64,000 nt of DNA from Planomicrobium sp. Y74 (GCF_003668635.1 NZ_RCWH01000005.1:518637-582636); one strand, 5' to 3'. Positions 1-8,812 are shown, counted from the first letter of the stretch. The notes: generated by a model from the sequence alone, not told the origin. Numbers and translations are program-made.

Positions 1-132
1 TTCAAGGCGCTGTTCGGCCTCTTCGACCATTTGGGCATGCCCAGTTGTTTCGAGTTTCTCGATATCGCCCTGATGGCGCACGTAATCCGATTTCAATTCA
101 GCAATCTGATATTCAATTTCCTGCCTGTTCAC
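1..132 (-). CDS. SE1832-like small coiled-coil protein, N-terminal part
   Basis: The gene reads leftward off the window edge, so only the first 44 codons are present. The start is a GTG at 132, preceded by a weak GGTGATTAG-type ribosome site. The product begins MNRQEIEYQIAELKSDYVRH and continues as a charged, helix-rich, probably coiled-coil segment with alternating Glu, Lys and Leu. This matches my memory of the short SE1832 family of Firmicutes proteins, which has no assigned function. The family assignment rests on that N-terminal pattern only. Confidence 0.55.
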   Translation of the reverse strand, partial: MNRQEIEYQIAELKSDYVRHQGDIEKLETTGHAQMVEEAEQRLE

Positions 133-267
133 CTAATCACCTGCATTTTTCCTTCATTATAGCATAAATACATGGAATTAAAATCATTTCGGTTTGCTTA
201 CCGCTTTTAATTGTGGGAATAAAAAACGTATAATGTTGAAAAAAGAAGCAAAAGGAGGCGAAGGCGC

Positions 268-2118
268 ATCGACACTTTATTATTTGATCTTATGTTAATC
301 ATTTTTCTCGGGGTAATTTCCCAGTGGCTGGCTTGGGCCTTTCGCTTGCCTGCGATAGTATTAATGTCAATTGCCGGCTTGATAGTCGGACCCATACTAG
401 GCATTATCCATCCTGAAGAAAGTTTTGGGGAGTTGTTCAAGCCCGTTATTTCATTGGCTGTTGCCATCATTCTTTTTGAAGGGAGCTTGAATCTGAATTT
501 CAAGGAAATCCGAGGATTCAATAAACCGGTCTGGCGGATCGTGACATTTGGCGCGTTCATCGCCTGGATTTGTGGATCACTTGCAGCACATTACATAGCC
601 GGACTATCCTGGGCGGTAGCTTTTGTAATCGGCGGCTTGTTTATCGTCACCGGGCCGACTGTTATCCTGCCTTTGCTGCGTCAGGCAAAATTGAAAGCCC
701 GGCCGGCGGCAATTTTAAAATGGGAAGGGATTATCGTTGATCCTTTTGGTGCCTTGCTGGCTTTATTCGCGTTCCAGTTCGTGCTGTTTGCGATTGGCGA
801 TGAGACAGCTGCAGCTTTCGGTCTGTTCTTCCTTGCGTCCTTATTTGCTGTGGCGCTGGGAGCGGGAGTAGGCTGGCTGCTAGGCTGGATGTTCGAAAAA
901 GGACAGGTGCCGGAATTTCTGAAAGCACCGATTGTGTTCGGCGTTGTGTTGCTGACATTTGTGCTGTCGGATATCGTCATGCATGAAACCGGACTTTTAG
1001 CGGTTACGGCAATGGGGATGGTAATGGCGAATATGCATATTGCATCCATCAATGACATGCGGCATTTCAAGGAGAACATCTCTGTGCTGCTGATTTCGAG
1101 TATTTTTGTCATGCTTACAGCTTCTTTAAGTCTGGATGTGCTGATTGAAATCTTTAACTGGCGCATCATCGCGTTTGTTTTGGCAACGTTGTTCGTCGTC
1201 CGGCCCTTGTCCATATGGCTGTCGACGATCGGCACTGACCTGACTATAAAAGAAAAAACACTTATCGGCTGGATTGCACCGCGTGGAATTGTGGCGCTCA
1301 CCGTTTCCGGTTACTTTGCCGGCGTTTTGCTGGAAGCTGGATTTGAAGACGCAGAGCTTTTGACAGCATTGACTTTTGCTCTTGTATTTTCGACGGTCGT
1401 AGCCCATGGTTTTACAATAGGCTGGCTTGGCCGGAAATTGGATTTGGCGACCGGTGATGAACCTGGCATCATTATTGTCGGGGTAGGCCGTTTTGTCCTG
1501 AAGCTCGGCGAAGCTCTTTCCGAATATAATAAAAACTTATTGATCATGGACCCTTCGTGGGGGCGGCTGCAACCTGCGCGTCTCGCCGGTTTGAAAACTT
1601 TCACTGGTGAAATCCTATCCGAGCACACTGAATATGAACTGGATATGACCCCATACGAAACGATGATTCTTGCAGGGGAAATCGATTCCTATAATGCCCT
1701 TGTCATGAACAATTACGTTCCGGAGTTCGGCAGGGAGAATCTCTATAAAACAGCGATTCACCAAGGAGACCCTGCGGATTATCATTCTTCATTGAAAGGC
1801 AGGACGCTTTTCGGCCATGAATGGAATATCCACGAATTGGACCGGAAAGTTGAAGAAGGTTACACCATCCGAAAAACCCAATTGACTGAACAGTACACAT
1901 ATGAGGACTATAAAAAGAAATGGAGTGCCGACACCATCTTGCTGTTCATTTACCGGGAGCAAGGAAAAATCGAGTTTTTCACAAGCGATAACTTCCCGGA
2001 ACCAAAACTTGGAGACACCGTTGTCAGCTTTACATCGCCGGCACGGCAGTCTGACCGCATCCAGGAACGCCTGGAAAACAAGCGCGCCAGAAATAGCACT
2101 CCTCAGCCTAAAGAATGA
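268..2118 (+). CDS. CPA1-type cation:proton antiporter with cytosolic TrkA/RCK-like tail
   Basis: An inner-membrane Na+/H+ or K+/H+ exchanger. About the first 390 residues are a run of 11-12 hydrophobic helices typical of the Na_H_Exchanger fold. Residues from about 395 (GIIIVGVGRFVLKLGEAL) form a Rossmann-like TrkA-N segment, followed by a TrkA-C-like end, suggesting ligand gating. The first ATG is at 292, but the only good ribosome site (AAGGAGG, 252-258) lies 33 bases from it and 9 bases from an in-frame ATC at 268. Starting at 268 adds IDTLLFDL before MLIIFLG, which looks like the expected N-terminus of the first helix. I therefore choose an unusual AUC start; a start at 292 or a base error remain possible. 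The ion is not decided by sequence. Confidence 0.8.
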   Translation: MDTLLFDLMLIIFLGVISQWLAWAFRLPAIVLMSIAGLIVGPILGIIHPEESFGELFKPVISLAVAIILFEGSLNLNFKEIRGFNKPVWRIVTFGAFIAWICGSLAAHYIAGLSWAVAFVIGGLFIVTGPTVILPLLRQAKLKARPAAILKWEGIIVDPFGALLALFAFQFVLFAIGDETAAAFGLFFLASLFAVALGAGVGWLLGWMFEKGQVPEFLKAPIVFGVVLLTFVLSDIVMHETGLLAVTAMGMVMANMHIASINDMRHFKENISVLLISSIFVMLTASLSLDVLIEIFNWRIIAFVLATLFVVRPLSIWLSTIGTDLTIKEKTLIGWIAPRGIVALTVSGYFAGVLLEAGFEDAELLTALTFALVFSTVVAHGFTIGWLGRKLDLATGDEPGIIIVGVGRFVLKLGEALSEYNKNLLIMDPSWGRLQPARLAGLKTFTGEILSEHTEYELDMTPYETMILAGEIDSYNALVMNNYVPEFGRENLYKTAIHQGDPADYHSSLKGRTLFGHEWNIHELDRKVEEGYTIRKTQLTEQYTYEDYKKKWSADTILLFIYREQGKIEFFTSDNFPEPKLGDTVVSFTSPARQSDRIQERLENKRARNSTPQPKE

Positions 2119-2280
2119 AATCACGATTTCATAAGGTTTTTCGATACGTATCTGCATACGCTGTTTGTTATGATGGAATAAAGTCGGGTCTGATGGTGGG
2201 TTTTCATTGGAGCCGAATAGAAAATCATTGAGAGGCAGCCTTGCTGCCCGGTATATATGTACTCGAGGAGGAACAGTTTT

Positions 2281-2844
2281 ATGAAGGTTTTATTAGTGGA
2301 CGGCACAATTGTGGGTAGAAAAACTGGCGCAGTATTGGAACAGGTTAAAATGTACATCCAGGAATTCCAGCCTGATATGGAATTGGATATCCTGAGCCTG
2401 GCCGATTATGAACATCAATTCGTTGACGGACGCCCACTTGGTGAATATAACAGCAGCATGCAGGAACTTGCCCGCCGTTTTAACGAAGCAGACGGCTATA
2501 TCATCGCTTCACCGATATTCCAAGGCTCGATTCCAGGGGTTCTGAAAAACACTTTCGATTTGCTGCATCCGCATACGATGCGCTATAAACCGGTATCGAT
2601 CGTGGCAAACGGCGGAACTTACCAGCACCATCTGGTAATCGAAAACCAGCTCAAGCCGATTCTCGATTATTTCCGCAGCCTCGTCACACCAAATTACGTT
2701 TACACACACACAAGCCATTTCGATGCCGATAACAATATCATCAGTGAAGATGTCCACGACCGCCTTCGCGAACTGGCCCGCGTATTTGTGCAATACGCCG
2801 AAATGAGCAAGCACCTATCGAAAGAAACACTGGATCAACACTAA
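2281..2844 (+). CDS. NADPH-dependent FMN reductase / flavodoxin-fold oxidoreductase
   Basis: A 187-residue flavodoxin-like protein that probably reduces FMN or quinone-type substrates with NAD(P)H in the cytosol. It opens MKVLLVDGTIVGRKTGAVLE, a first beta strand followed by a phosphate-binding loop, and the middle holds the FMN-binding signature ASPIFQGSIPGVLKNTFDLL (about residues 79-98) found in the FMN_red family. The ATG at 2281 has GAGGAGGAAC directly upstream; an in-frame start at 2257 lacks a ribosome site. It is a single-gene unit closed by a terminator. The physiological substrate cannot be told from sequence. Confidence 0.85.
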   Translation: MKVLLVDGTIVGRKTGAVLEQVKMYIQEFQPDMELDILSLADYEHQFVDGRPLGEYNSSMQELARRFNEADGYIIASPIFQGSIPGVLKNTFDLLHPHTMRYKPVSIVANGGTYQHHLVIENQLKPILDYFRSLVTPNYVYTHTSHFDADNNIISEDVHDRLRELARVFVQYAEMSKHLSKETLDQH

Positions 2845-2852
2845 GTTCCAGT

Positions 2853-2883
2853 TTGAAAAACCTCCTGCGGGAGGTTTTTTTGT
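2853..2883 (+). terminator. Rho-independent terminator after the FMN reductase
   Basis: AAACCTCC, the loop TGC, and GGAGGTTT form a perfect short stem followed by a run of seven T's, right after the reductase stop codon. Confidence 0.85.
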
Positions 2884-2910
2884 ATCGCGTATATATTTGT
2901 GGGGACAGAA

Positions 2911-2990
2911 GCTGTTAAGTTCAAGAGAAAAATGGATGCTTTTCGCCCAAGCCTAGGCGAAAAGCGAAAAACCGTGAGTTCAAGGACAAT
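2911..2990. repeat. 59-bp hairpin unit bounded by AGTTCAAG, copy 1
   Basis: Two AGTTCAAG boxes (2918 and 2977, 59 bp apart) flank AATGGATGCTTTTCGCC and its inverted partner GGCGAAAAGCG. The same arrangement recurs at 3103-3168. No open reading frame with a ribosome site covers it. Confidence 0.7.
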
Positions 2991-3096
2991 AGTGGGTGTC
3001 TTTGCGGGGGAAATGTTCTTTGAGTTTTATTATGTAGGCTATGTTTTGTATTGCTCTCTAAAGTTGTGATGGATTGATACAGAAACTGTCATGCAA

Positions 3097-3172
3097 TGCT
3101 AAGTTCAAAAGAAAAATGGATGCTTTTCGCATAAGGCCGGGCGAAAAGCGGAAAACCATTAGTTCAAGACCC
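3097..3172. repeat. 59-bp hairpin unit bounded by AGTTCAA, copy 2
   Basis: Second copy of the unit at 2911-2990. AGTTCAAA at 3103 and AGTTCAAG at 3161 are 58 bp apart and enclose the same AATGGATGCTTTTCGC ... GCGAAAAGCGGAAAACC arms. The loop differs between the copies while both arms are kept. Confidence 0.7.
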
Positions 3173-3173
3173 C

Positions 3174-3240
3174 AGCGGACGTTTTCGCACGGCGAAAACG
3201 TCCTGTTTTTGAGGGAATCTTCGCCTTGGCGAAAATTTTT
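3174..3240. terminator. Two adjacent terminator-like hairpins
   Basis: GGACGTTTTCGC, ACG, GCGAAAACGTCC followed by TGTTTTT forms a strong stem at 3177-3213. A second, shorter stem (TTCGCC/GGCGAA then AATTTTTT) follows at about 3222-3240. They lie between convergent genes and share the GCGAAAA motif with the neighbouring repeats. Confidence 0.5.
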
Positions 3241-3454
3241 TCAATTTAAGGGGTTGGTTTGGTTGTGTTTGTTGGAAATTTGGTTGGTTTTGATGGTGAT
3301 TTAGTCGTGAAAGAGTGGCTAGGATACCGGAATTTGAATGGCGAGTGATATTATGGGCTGAAATCCAATTGAATTGGGTGAAACAGGACATGGAAAAGGG
3401 ATTTCGCTGGATTTTATTAACAGTAATGAAAAAGTGATTTCCATTAAAAGAGCT

Positions 3455-3560
3455 TACTGTCCGCAGAATGAAAATACTGTCCGGAGCAGACTAAATACTG
3501 TCCGTAGATTAAAAATACTGTCCGGAACAGATCAAATACTGTCCGGAGCATCAAATGACT
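3455..3560. repeat. Phased array: five copies of TACTGTCCG every 20-21 bp
   Basis: TACTGTCCG begins at 3455, 3475, 3496, 3516 and 3537 (spacings 20, 21, 20, 21), with AT-rich variable spacers of about 10-12 bases. A degenerate sixth unit follows near 3556. The last exact copy, read on the minus strand, supplies the final codons and stop of the NERD gene. The same core in opposite orientation forms the array at 28009. Confidence 0.85.
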
Positions 3561-4497
3561 CCGGAATCATATAAACTCGGTCCTTGAAACTTCCCTGGAA
3601 AGTCATTTTCGAATCTGTTAGAAGTTTGGAGGCTACAGAAACCGATTCAATGCCAGTGAAGTCTCTGAATTCCCGGTTGCTTATGAGCGGATTGATTAAT
3701 ACCCGATATTCTTGAAGTGTTCTCAGGTGAGCGTGTGGATCAATCAAAGAACATTTTTGGCATGTCCATTTTTTGTAGCGATATGTCAGTTTAGAGCCAG
3801 GGCATTTCGTGCACAGCACACCCCTCCGCAAACTCACCGGAACCTCTATCCGCCGCAACGGCCTGACACTGTGCAATTGCAGAAGACGTCCGGCGAGGTG
3901 GCGGGTCTTGCGGGTATTGAGCAACTCCACCGGATACTTCGCCAGCAGCTGGTCCATTAAATAAGGCAATCCCGATGATTGAATGATGATGCGGTTTTTT
4001 GGCCGGCTGTTTACAATGGATGACGGATAAGTGAATACGATTACTCCAATGACTGGAAGTGATATTTTTTGCTCCGCTAAAAAATTCTGCATCCATTTTT
4101 CGTGGCGGCGGATTTGGTCATCGGGATTATTCATGCCGTCGATGCTGCCGTCTTTATTGGTGCGGGAAAATTGGCGCAGCTGCGGATCGAAATTCAACTC
4201 GCCTGAAATGGATTTAATTTCAAGCAGCAGGACGAAGCGGCTGGTGACGAGCACGGTATCAATCTGATGGGAAGACTTTGGCTTTTGGATGTAGAGACCT
4301 TGTATAAAGTAGTGGGGGGGTTCAATAGGAATCTCATAGAAAAGGGAATCGACGCGCTGTTCACCGTGGAAGCCGGCAGACATTCGGCGAAGCTGTTCCG
4401 TCCAGTGGGGAAATAGGGGATGGACGATGGGTACACGTTGCAGCAGACTTTCAAGCAGTAGAATTTCGGGTGGTTCACTGCGTTCTTTTAAAATCAA
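3532..4497 (-). CDS. NERD-domain protein with a zinc-ribbon-like segment
   Basis: A 321-residue cytosolic protein. Residues about 40-160 fit the NERD (nuclease-related) domain: GFHGEQRVDSLFYEI, then IDTVLVTSRFVLLLEIKSISGE, where the Asp and the Glu-x-Lys are the nuclease-like residues. Near residue 230 four cysteines (CTKC and CQKC) suggest a zinc ribbon, followed by a helical C-terminal part. The start is TTG at 4497 with AAGGAG about 10 bases upstream; an ATG at 4507 is in another frame. The last residues (DAPDSI) and the stop codon are encoded by a unit of the TACTGTCCG array, so the C-terminus seems to have been moulded by the repeat. Function in the cell is unknown. Confidence 0.8.
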   Translation of the reverse strand: MILKERSEPPEILLLESLLQRVPIVHPLFPHWTEQLRRMSAGFHGEQRVDSLFYEIPIEPPHYFIQGLYIQKPKSSHQIDTVLVTSRFVLLLEIKSISGELNFDPQLRQFSRTNKDGSIDGMNNPDDQIRRHEKWMQNFLAEQKISLPVIGVIVFTYPSSIVNSRPKNRIIIQSSGLPYLMDQLLAKYPVELLNTRKTRHLAGRLLQLHSVRPLRRIEVPVSLRRGVLCTKCPGSKLTYRYKKWTCQKCSLIDPHAHLRTLQEYRVLINPLISNREFRDFTGIESVSVASKLLTDSKMTFQGSFKDRVYMIPESFDAPDSI

Positions 4498-4650
4498 TAA
4501 TTATCATCTCCTTCATCTGAATATAGCTGAACTAAAATCGCATAGCAAGAAAATTCAAACTACTCCAAAATCGATCTCCCCAATCACTCTACACCACCCG
4601 CAAAACTGAAAATGTTATAATAACCAAATGAGAAATGAGGGTGAATAGAT

Positions 4651-6810
4651 ATGAAATCAATCGTAATAGCGGAAAAGCCATCGGTGGCACGTGATATTGC
4701 ACGGGTGCTCGGATGCAATCAGAAAGGCAACGGCTTCCTTGAAGGCAAGCAGTATATTGTGACGTGGGCGCTGGGCCATTTAGTAACGCACGCACAGCCG
4801 GAGCAATACGACAACGACTTTAAGGAATGGAAGATGGAGAATCTGCCGATCATTCCTAAGCCGTTCAAGCTGGTGCCAATCAAACAATCAATGAAACAAT
4901 ATAACGCAGTCAAATCACAGCTCAGCCGCGGGGACGTCAAAGAAGTTATCATCGCGACGGATGCCGGGCGTGAAGGTGAACTGGTTGCGCGTTGGATTCT
5001 CGAGAAGACGAATATGAAAAAGCCGGTCAAACGTTTGTGGATTTCGTCGGTTACCGACAAGGCGATCAAAGACGGCTTCAATAATCTGAAAGACGGCAAA
5101 GCCTACGAAAACCTTTACCAGGCGGCTGTAGCTCGCGCCGAGGCTGACTGGGTAGTCGGCATCAACGCGACTCGTGCGTTAACGGTAAAATACAATGCGC
5201 AATTATCAACAGGCCGCGTGCAGACGCCGACGCTTGCGATGATTGCGGAACGCGAGCAGCAAATCCGCAATTTCCAGCCGAAGCCGTATTACGGCATGCA
5301 GGCGATTACGGACCAAGCCGCATTCACATGGACAGACGGCAATTCAACGCAATCGTTCGATAAAGAAAAAATCGACGCTTTATTCGCGAAGCTCGACAAT
5401 ACGCATGAAGGCACCGTGACTGATATCAAAATCACGCCGAAAAAGCAGCCGGCTCCGCCTTTATTCGACTTGACCGAACTGCAGAAAGAGGCGTATAAAC
5501 GCTACGGCTGGTCGGCAAAAGAGACGCTGGGCACGCTGCAGAATCTATATGAGCGCTATAAAATCGTCACGTATCCGCGGACGGATTCGAAGCATCTAAC
5601 GTCCGATATGAAAGATACGCTGAAAGACCGCATCAAAGCGGTGCAGACGGGACCATACCGCACACTTGCCGCAACGATTCTGAAATCGCCGGTGGCGGCC
5701 CAAAAAGGCGTAATTGATGATGCCAAAGTATCCGATCACCACGCGATTATCCCGACTGAGGAGGCTCCGCCGCTGCATGAGTTGTCGGCGAATGAGCATA
5801 AATTATACGATATGATCGTCAAGCGCTTCCTGGCGGTATTCTATCCGCAATATGAGTACGACCAGACGACGGTTAAACTGACTGCCAGCGGCGAAACGTT
5901 CCAGGCAAAAGGCAATACGGTGCGCAATGAAGGCTGGAAACGCATCTATTTGGATGACGATGAAGACAAAGATACGACCCTGCCGAAATTTGAAAAAGGG
6001 CAGACGCTGAAGATCAAAGGCATCTCCCTGACAGAAGGCAAAACCAAGCCGCCCGCTTTCTTCAATGAAGGAACGCTGCTCGGGGCGATGGAAAATCCGG
6101 CGCAGTTCATGGCCGGCGAATCGAAAGAGTTGATCCGGACACTTGGCGAAACAGGCGGGCTGGGTACAGTAGCGACCCGTGCTGATGTCATCGATAAATT
6201 GTTCAATACGTTCCTGGTTGAGAAAAAAGGCAAGGATTTGACGATCACGTCCAAAGGGCGCCAATTGCTGGAATTGGTGCCGGAAGATCTGAAATCGCCG
6301 AAACTGACAGCTGACTGGGAGCGGCAGCTGACGAAAATCGCCAAGGGACAGATGAAAAAGAATGAATTCATGCAGGAAATGATCCGTTTTGCCGAGAAAT
6401 CGGTGTCGGATATTAAAAAGAGCGACAAGAAATTCAAGCATGACAATGTCACCGGCAAAATGTGCCCGGATTGCGGCAAGCCGCTCCTTGAAGTCAACGG
6501 CAAACGCGGCAAGATGAATGTCTGCCAGGACCGCGAATGCGGATACAAGAAACAAGTGGCAATGCTGACTAACGCGCGCTGCCCGAATTGCCATAAGAAA
6601 CTGGAGATGCAGGGTGAAGGCGACGGCAAGATTTTCATCTGCAAATGCGGACACCGCGAGAAACTGTCGGCATTTGAGAAACGCAAAAAATCCGGCCAGT
6701 CGAAGGCGACCAAAAAAGACGTCAATAAATACTTGAAGCAGCAAGATGAGCCGCCGCAAAATAATGCGATGGCGGAAGCGCTGAAAAAATTAATGAATCA
6801 GAACGATTAG
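4651..6810 (+). CDS. topB: DNA topoisomerase III (type IA)
   Basis: A 719-residue type IA topoisomerase that relaxes or decatenates DNA through a transient 5'-phosphotyrosine bond. The Toprim domain begins MKSIVIAEKPSVARDIARVL and carries the acidic ATDAGREGELVAR motif near residue 105. The catalytic tyrosine lies in KIVTYPRTDSKHL near residue 310. After about residue 610 there are two zinc-ribbon-like cysteine sets (CPDCGKPLL, CQDRECGY; CPNCHKKL, CKCGHRE). This fits the TopB of Firmicutes rather than TopA in length and tail. GAGGGTGAATAG upstream supports the ATG. The gene stands alone upstream of the ybaK-type gene. Confidence 0.97.
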   Translation: MKSIVIAEKPSVARDIARVLGCNQKGNGFLEGKQYIVTWALGHLVTHAQPEQYDNDFKEWKMENLPIIPKPFKLVPIKQSMKQYNAVKSQLSRGDVKEVIIATDAGREGELVARWILEKTNMKKPVKRLWISSVTDKAIKDGFNNLKDGKAYENLYQAAVARAEADWVVGINATRALTVKYNAQLSTGRVQTPTLAMIAEREQQIRNFQPKPYYGMQAITDQAAFTWTDGNSTQSFDKEKIDALFAKLDNTHEGTVTDIKITPKKQPAPPLFDLTELQKEAYKRYGWSAKETLGTLQNLYERYKIVTYPRTDSKHLTSDMKDTLKDRIKAVQTGPYRTLAATILKSPVAAQKGVIDDAKVSDHHAIIPTEEAPPLHELSANEHKLYDMIVKRFLAVFYPQYEYDQTTVKLTASGETFQAKGNTVRNEGWKRIYLDDDEDKDTTLPKFEKGQTLKIKGISLTEGKTKPPAFFNEGTLLGAMENPAQFMAGESKELIRTLGETGGLGTVATRADVIDKLFNTFLVEKKGKDLTITSKGRQLLELVPEDLKSPKLTADWERQLTKIAKGQMKKNEFMQEMIRFAEKSVSDIKKSDKKFKHDNVTGKMCPDCGKPLLEVNGKRGKMNVCQDRECGYKKQVAMLTNARCPNCHKKLEMQGEGDGKIFICKCGHREKLSAFEKRKKSGQSKATKKDVNKYLKQQDEPPQNNAMAEALKKLMNQND

Positions 6811-6874
6811 AAATATTTCGAAAATGGTGGTAAGCTGATGTCATGATTATAGTTTCCAGACAAGGAGCGCCGCC

Positions 6875-7366
6875 ATGGGAAAAAAGATCGCTAAAACCAA
6901 CGCTGCAAGAATCCTGGATAAAGAAAATATGTCTTATGACATCATTCATTATGAAATTGAAGATGGCCTTGTGGACGGAGTATCGGTAGCTGCTAAAATC
7001 GGCCATCCGGAAGAAGTGGTCTATAAGACGCTCGTAACTGCAGGGTCTTCCAAACAGCATTACGTGTTTGTGATTCCGGTAGCCGATGAGCTGGATTTAA
7101 AGGCAGCCGCAAAGGCCGCGGGTGAAAAGAGGGTCGAAATGGCGCCGGTAAAAGACATACAGGCACTGACCGGTTATGTGAAGGGCGGTTGTTCGCCGGT
7201 CGGCATGAAAAAGCCGTTTCCCACGTTTATTGCCCAGCAGGCGGAAAAGCAGAATGAGATCATCGTCTCAGCCGGGAAAATCGGCATGCAGATTAAATTG
7301 GATCCCGGCAACTTGCTGGCAGTCACTAAAGGACAGTATGCAGAACTGACAGCACGGGACGATTAA
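6875..7366 (+). CDS. ybaK: Cys-tRNA(Pro)/Cys-tRNA(Cys) deacylase, YbaK family
   Basis: A 163-residue trans-editing protein expected to hydrolyse mischarged Cys-tRNA(Pro). The YbaK/EbsC hallmarks are visible: EEVVYKTLVTAG near residue 49, the GEKRVEMAPVKDIQALTGYVKGGCSPVGMKK segment around 86-116, and a closing INxxK-like IGMQIKLDPGNLL. The length is normal for the family. An AAGGAGCGCCGCC site supports the ATG at 6875. A terminator follows directly. Confidence 0.92.
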   Translation: MGKKIAKTNAARILDKENMSYDIIHYEIEDGLVDGVSVAAKIGHPEEVVYKTLVTAGSSKQHYVFVIPVADELDLKAAAKAAGEKRVEMAPVKDIQALTGYVKGGCSPVGMKKPFPTFIAQQAEKQNEIIVSAGKIGMQIKLDPGNLLAVTKGQYAELTARDD

Positions 7367-7369
7367 TCC

Positions 7370-7410
7370 GGATTTCCACCCATTGCATTATATGGGTGGA
7401 TTTTTCTTAA
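7370..7410 (+). terminator. Terminator after ybaK
   Basis: ATTTCCACCCAT and ATGGGTGGAT form a stem around an AT-rich loop, followed by TTTTTC. Confidence 0.75.
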
Positions 7411-7454
7411 GCAGGAAAAAGTGGTGAACACTCAGTGAAAGAAGGGGCTTAATG

Positions 7455-8093
7455 ATGAGAACGTTGTTTTACCGCTGGCTGTTCTTTCTCAGCGGATTGA
7501 TTATACTGGCACTGGGATTTACGATGATTATCAAGGCCAATAAACTCGGAATCGGCCCATGGGATGTGCTGCACGTCGGATTGTTCATGAATTTCGGACT
7601 GACAATCGGCACCTGGTCGATTCTCGTCGCATTTATATTGATCATCATATCCACTATCTCGCAGCGGAGGCTGCCGCAAATCGGCACTTTCCTCAATATG
7701 ATTCTTATCGGTGTATTCATCGACATATATTACTTCTTGATTCCTGATATCCCTTCTATCACAGCTCAGGTGTTGATTCTGATCGGCGGTATCATCGTTT
7801 CCGGCTTTGGCGTGGGAATCTACGTAGCACCGAAAATCGGTGCGGGCCCAAGGGACAGCCTGATGCTGGTGCTGATGCAGAAAACCGGTTTGAGCGTCAC
7901 AGTTGTGCGCGCAGGAATCGAGATCACCGCTGCATTGATCGGCTGGGCACTTGGCGGTCCTGTCGGCATTGGCACGATCGCCGTAGCTCTTTTGACCGGC
8001 AGAATCGTTCAATTCACCTTGCCGCAAGCTGAAGCTTTGTTGAAAAAAATTATTGAAAAAAAAGATGAAGTTCCGCCGGTTTTGAAAGTTTGA
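7455..8093 (+). CDS. YczE/YitT-like multi-pass membrane protein
   Basis: A 212-residue integral membrane protein with five or so hydrophobic segments. The repeated glycine-rich motif LGIGPWDVLHVGL (about residue 30) and IGAGPRDSLMLVLMQ (about residue 125) is the internal duplication seen in YczE/YyaS/YitT-type proteins, whose function is poorly defined. Two ATGs lie in tandem at 7452 and 7455; AGAAGGGG ending at 7447 is better spaced for 7455. The gene is flanked by its own terminator-like hairpin, which overlaps the last codons (GCCGGTTT / AAACCGGC). Confidence 0.8.
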   Translation: MRTLFYRWLFFLSGLIILALGFTMIIKANKLGIGPWDVLHVGLFMNFGLTIGTWSILVAFILIIISTISQRRLPQIGTFLNMILIGVFIDIYYFLIPDIPSITAQVLILIGGIIVSGFGVGIYVAPKIGAGPRDSLMLVLMQKTGLSVTVVRAGIEITAALIGWALGGPVGIGTIAVALLTGRIVQFTLPQAEALLKKIIEKKDEVPPVLKV

Positions 8094-8176
8094 AACCGGC
8101 GCTTCTTTATGTTATAAATAAAGCCGAGTAAAACTATTGGTTTTATGTACAATAAAGCCGAAAAAGGGGCAAAAGT

Positions 8177-8812
8177 ATGGGACGAGAGTTCGTAACAATA
8201 TTTGATGAATGGGTTCACACCTATGATGACTCAGTTGGTGGAAATGATGCGGAATACAGAGATGTATTCTTTAAATATGAAGAAATACTGCAGGCTGTTG
8301 CCGATGCGGCAATAAGTCCAGTGATTGAATTTGGTGTTGGAACAGGCAACCTGACTGAAAAACTGCTTGCCAAGGGATATGAAGTTGCCGGCATCGAGCC
8401 GAATGCGGCAATGCGCGAAGTGACAAAAGAGAAATTGAAGGATGCAGCAATAATAGATGGAGACTTTTTGGAATTCGATCTGTCGTTGCAGCCGATGTCA
8501 TTGGTCAGTTCATATGCATTCCACCATTTGACGGATGCTGAAAAAGCCGAGGCGTTCAAATTGTATGCGGAACTTCTGCCGACAGGCGGCCGTGTGGTAT
8601 TTGCCGATACGTTATTCGAGTCAAAAGAAGCGCAGCAGGAAGTGATTAACTTTGAAAAGTCACGCGGTCATGATAACCTTGTAGAAGATTTAAACCGTGA
8701 ATATTACACGACTTTGCCTGTGATGAAAGAGCTTATTGAACAGGCAGGATTCACGGCAGAGTTCACTCAGCTGAACAATTATGTCTGGCTGATTGACGCC
8801 ATCAAAAAGTAA
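8177..8812 (+). CDS. yrrT: Class I SAM-dependent methyltransferase, YrrT type
   Basis: A 211-residue methyltransferase. Motif I is VIEFGVGTGNLTEKLLAKGY (about residues 45-64), followed by an acidic IEPNAAM loop that would hold the ribose of SAM and a SSYAFHHLTD motif near residue 113. The N-terminus FDEWVHTYDDSVGG matches my recollection of B. subtilis YrrT, which is the first gene of the yrrT-mtnN-mccA-mccB operon. Here it precedes luxS, mccA and mccB, so I use that name, but a repeat element sits between it and luxS. Substrate is unknown. AAAAAGGGGCAAAAGT precedes the ATG. Confidence 0.8.
   Translation: MGREFVTIFDEWVHTYDDSVGGNDAEYRDVFFKYEEILQAVADAAISPVIEFGVGTGNLTEKLLAKGYEVAGIEPNAAMREVTKEKLKDAAIIDGDFLEFDLSLQPMSLVSSYAFHHLTDAEKAEAFKLYAELLPTGGRVVFADTLFESKEAQQEVINFEKSRGHDNLVEDLNREYYTTLPVMKELIEQAGFTAEFTQLNNYVWLIDAIKK

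Noticed and set aside
3455..3560. Phased arrays considered as CRISPR
   Set aside because: Cores of 9-12 bases and spacers of about 10-12 bases are far too short, no cas genes are present, and the arrays sit in several gaps with different cores.
3074..3574. Short open frames in the 2.9-3.6 kb gap
   Set aside because: They lie across hairpin repeats and the TACTGTCCG array, have no ribosome sites and give repetitive, low-complexity peptides.
5803..6759. 318-codon open frame on the minus strand inside topB
   Set aside because: It is the shadow of the strongly biased topB codons. It lacks a ribosome site, and its composition (Phe/Arg rich) is not that of a normal protein.
8104..8165. Direct repeat AATAAAGCCGA upstream of yrrT (two copies about 35 bp apart) as a regulator site
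   Set aside because: Only two copies and no match to a known operator; too short to separate from chance.
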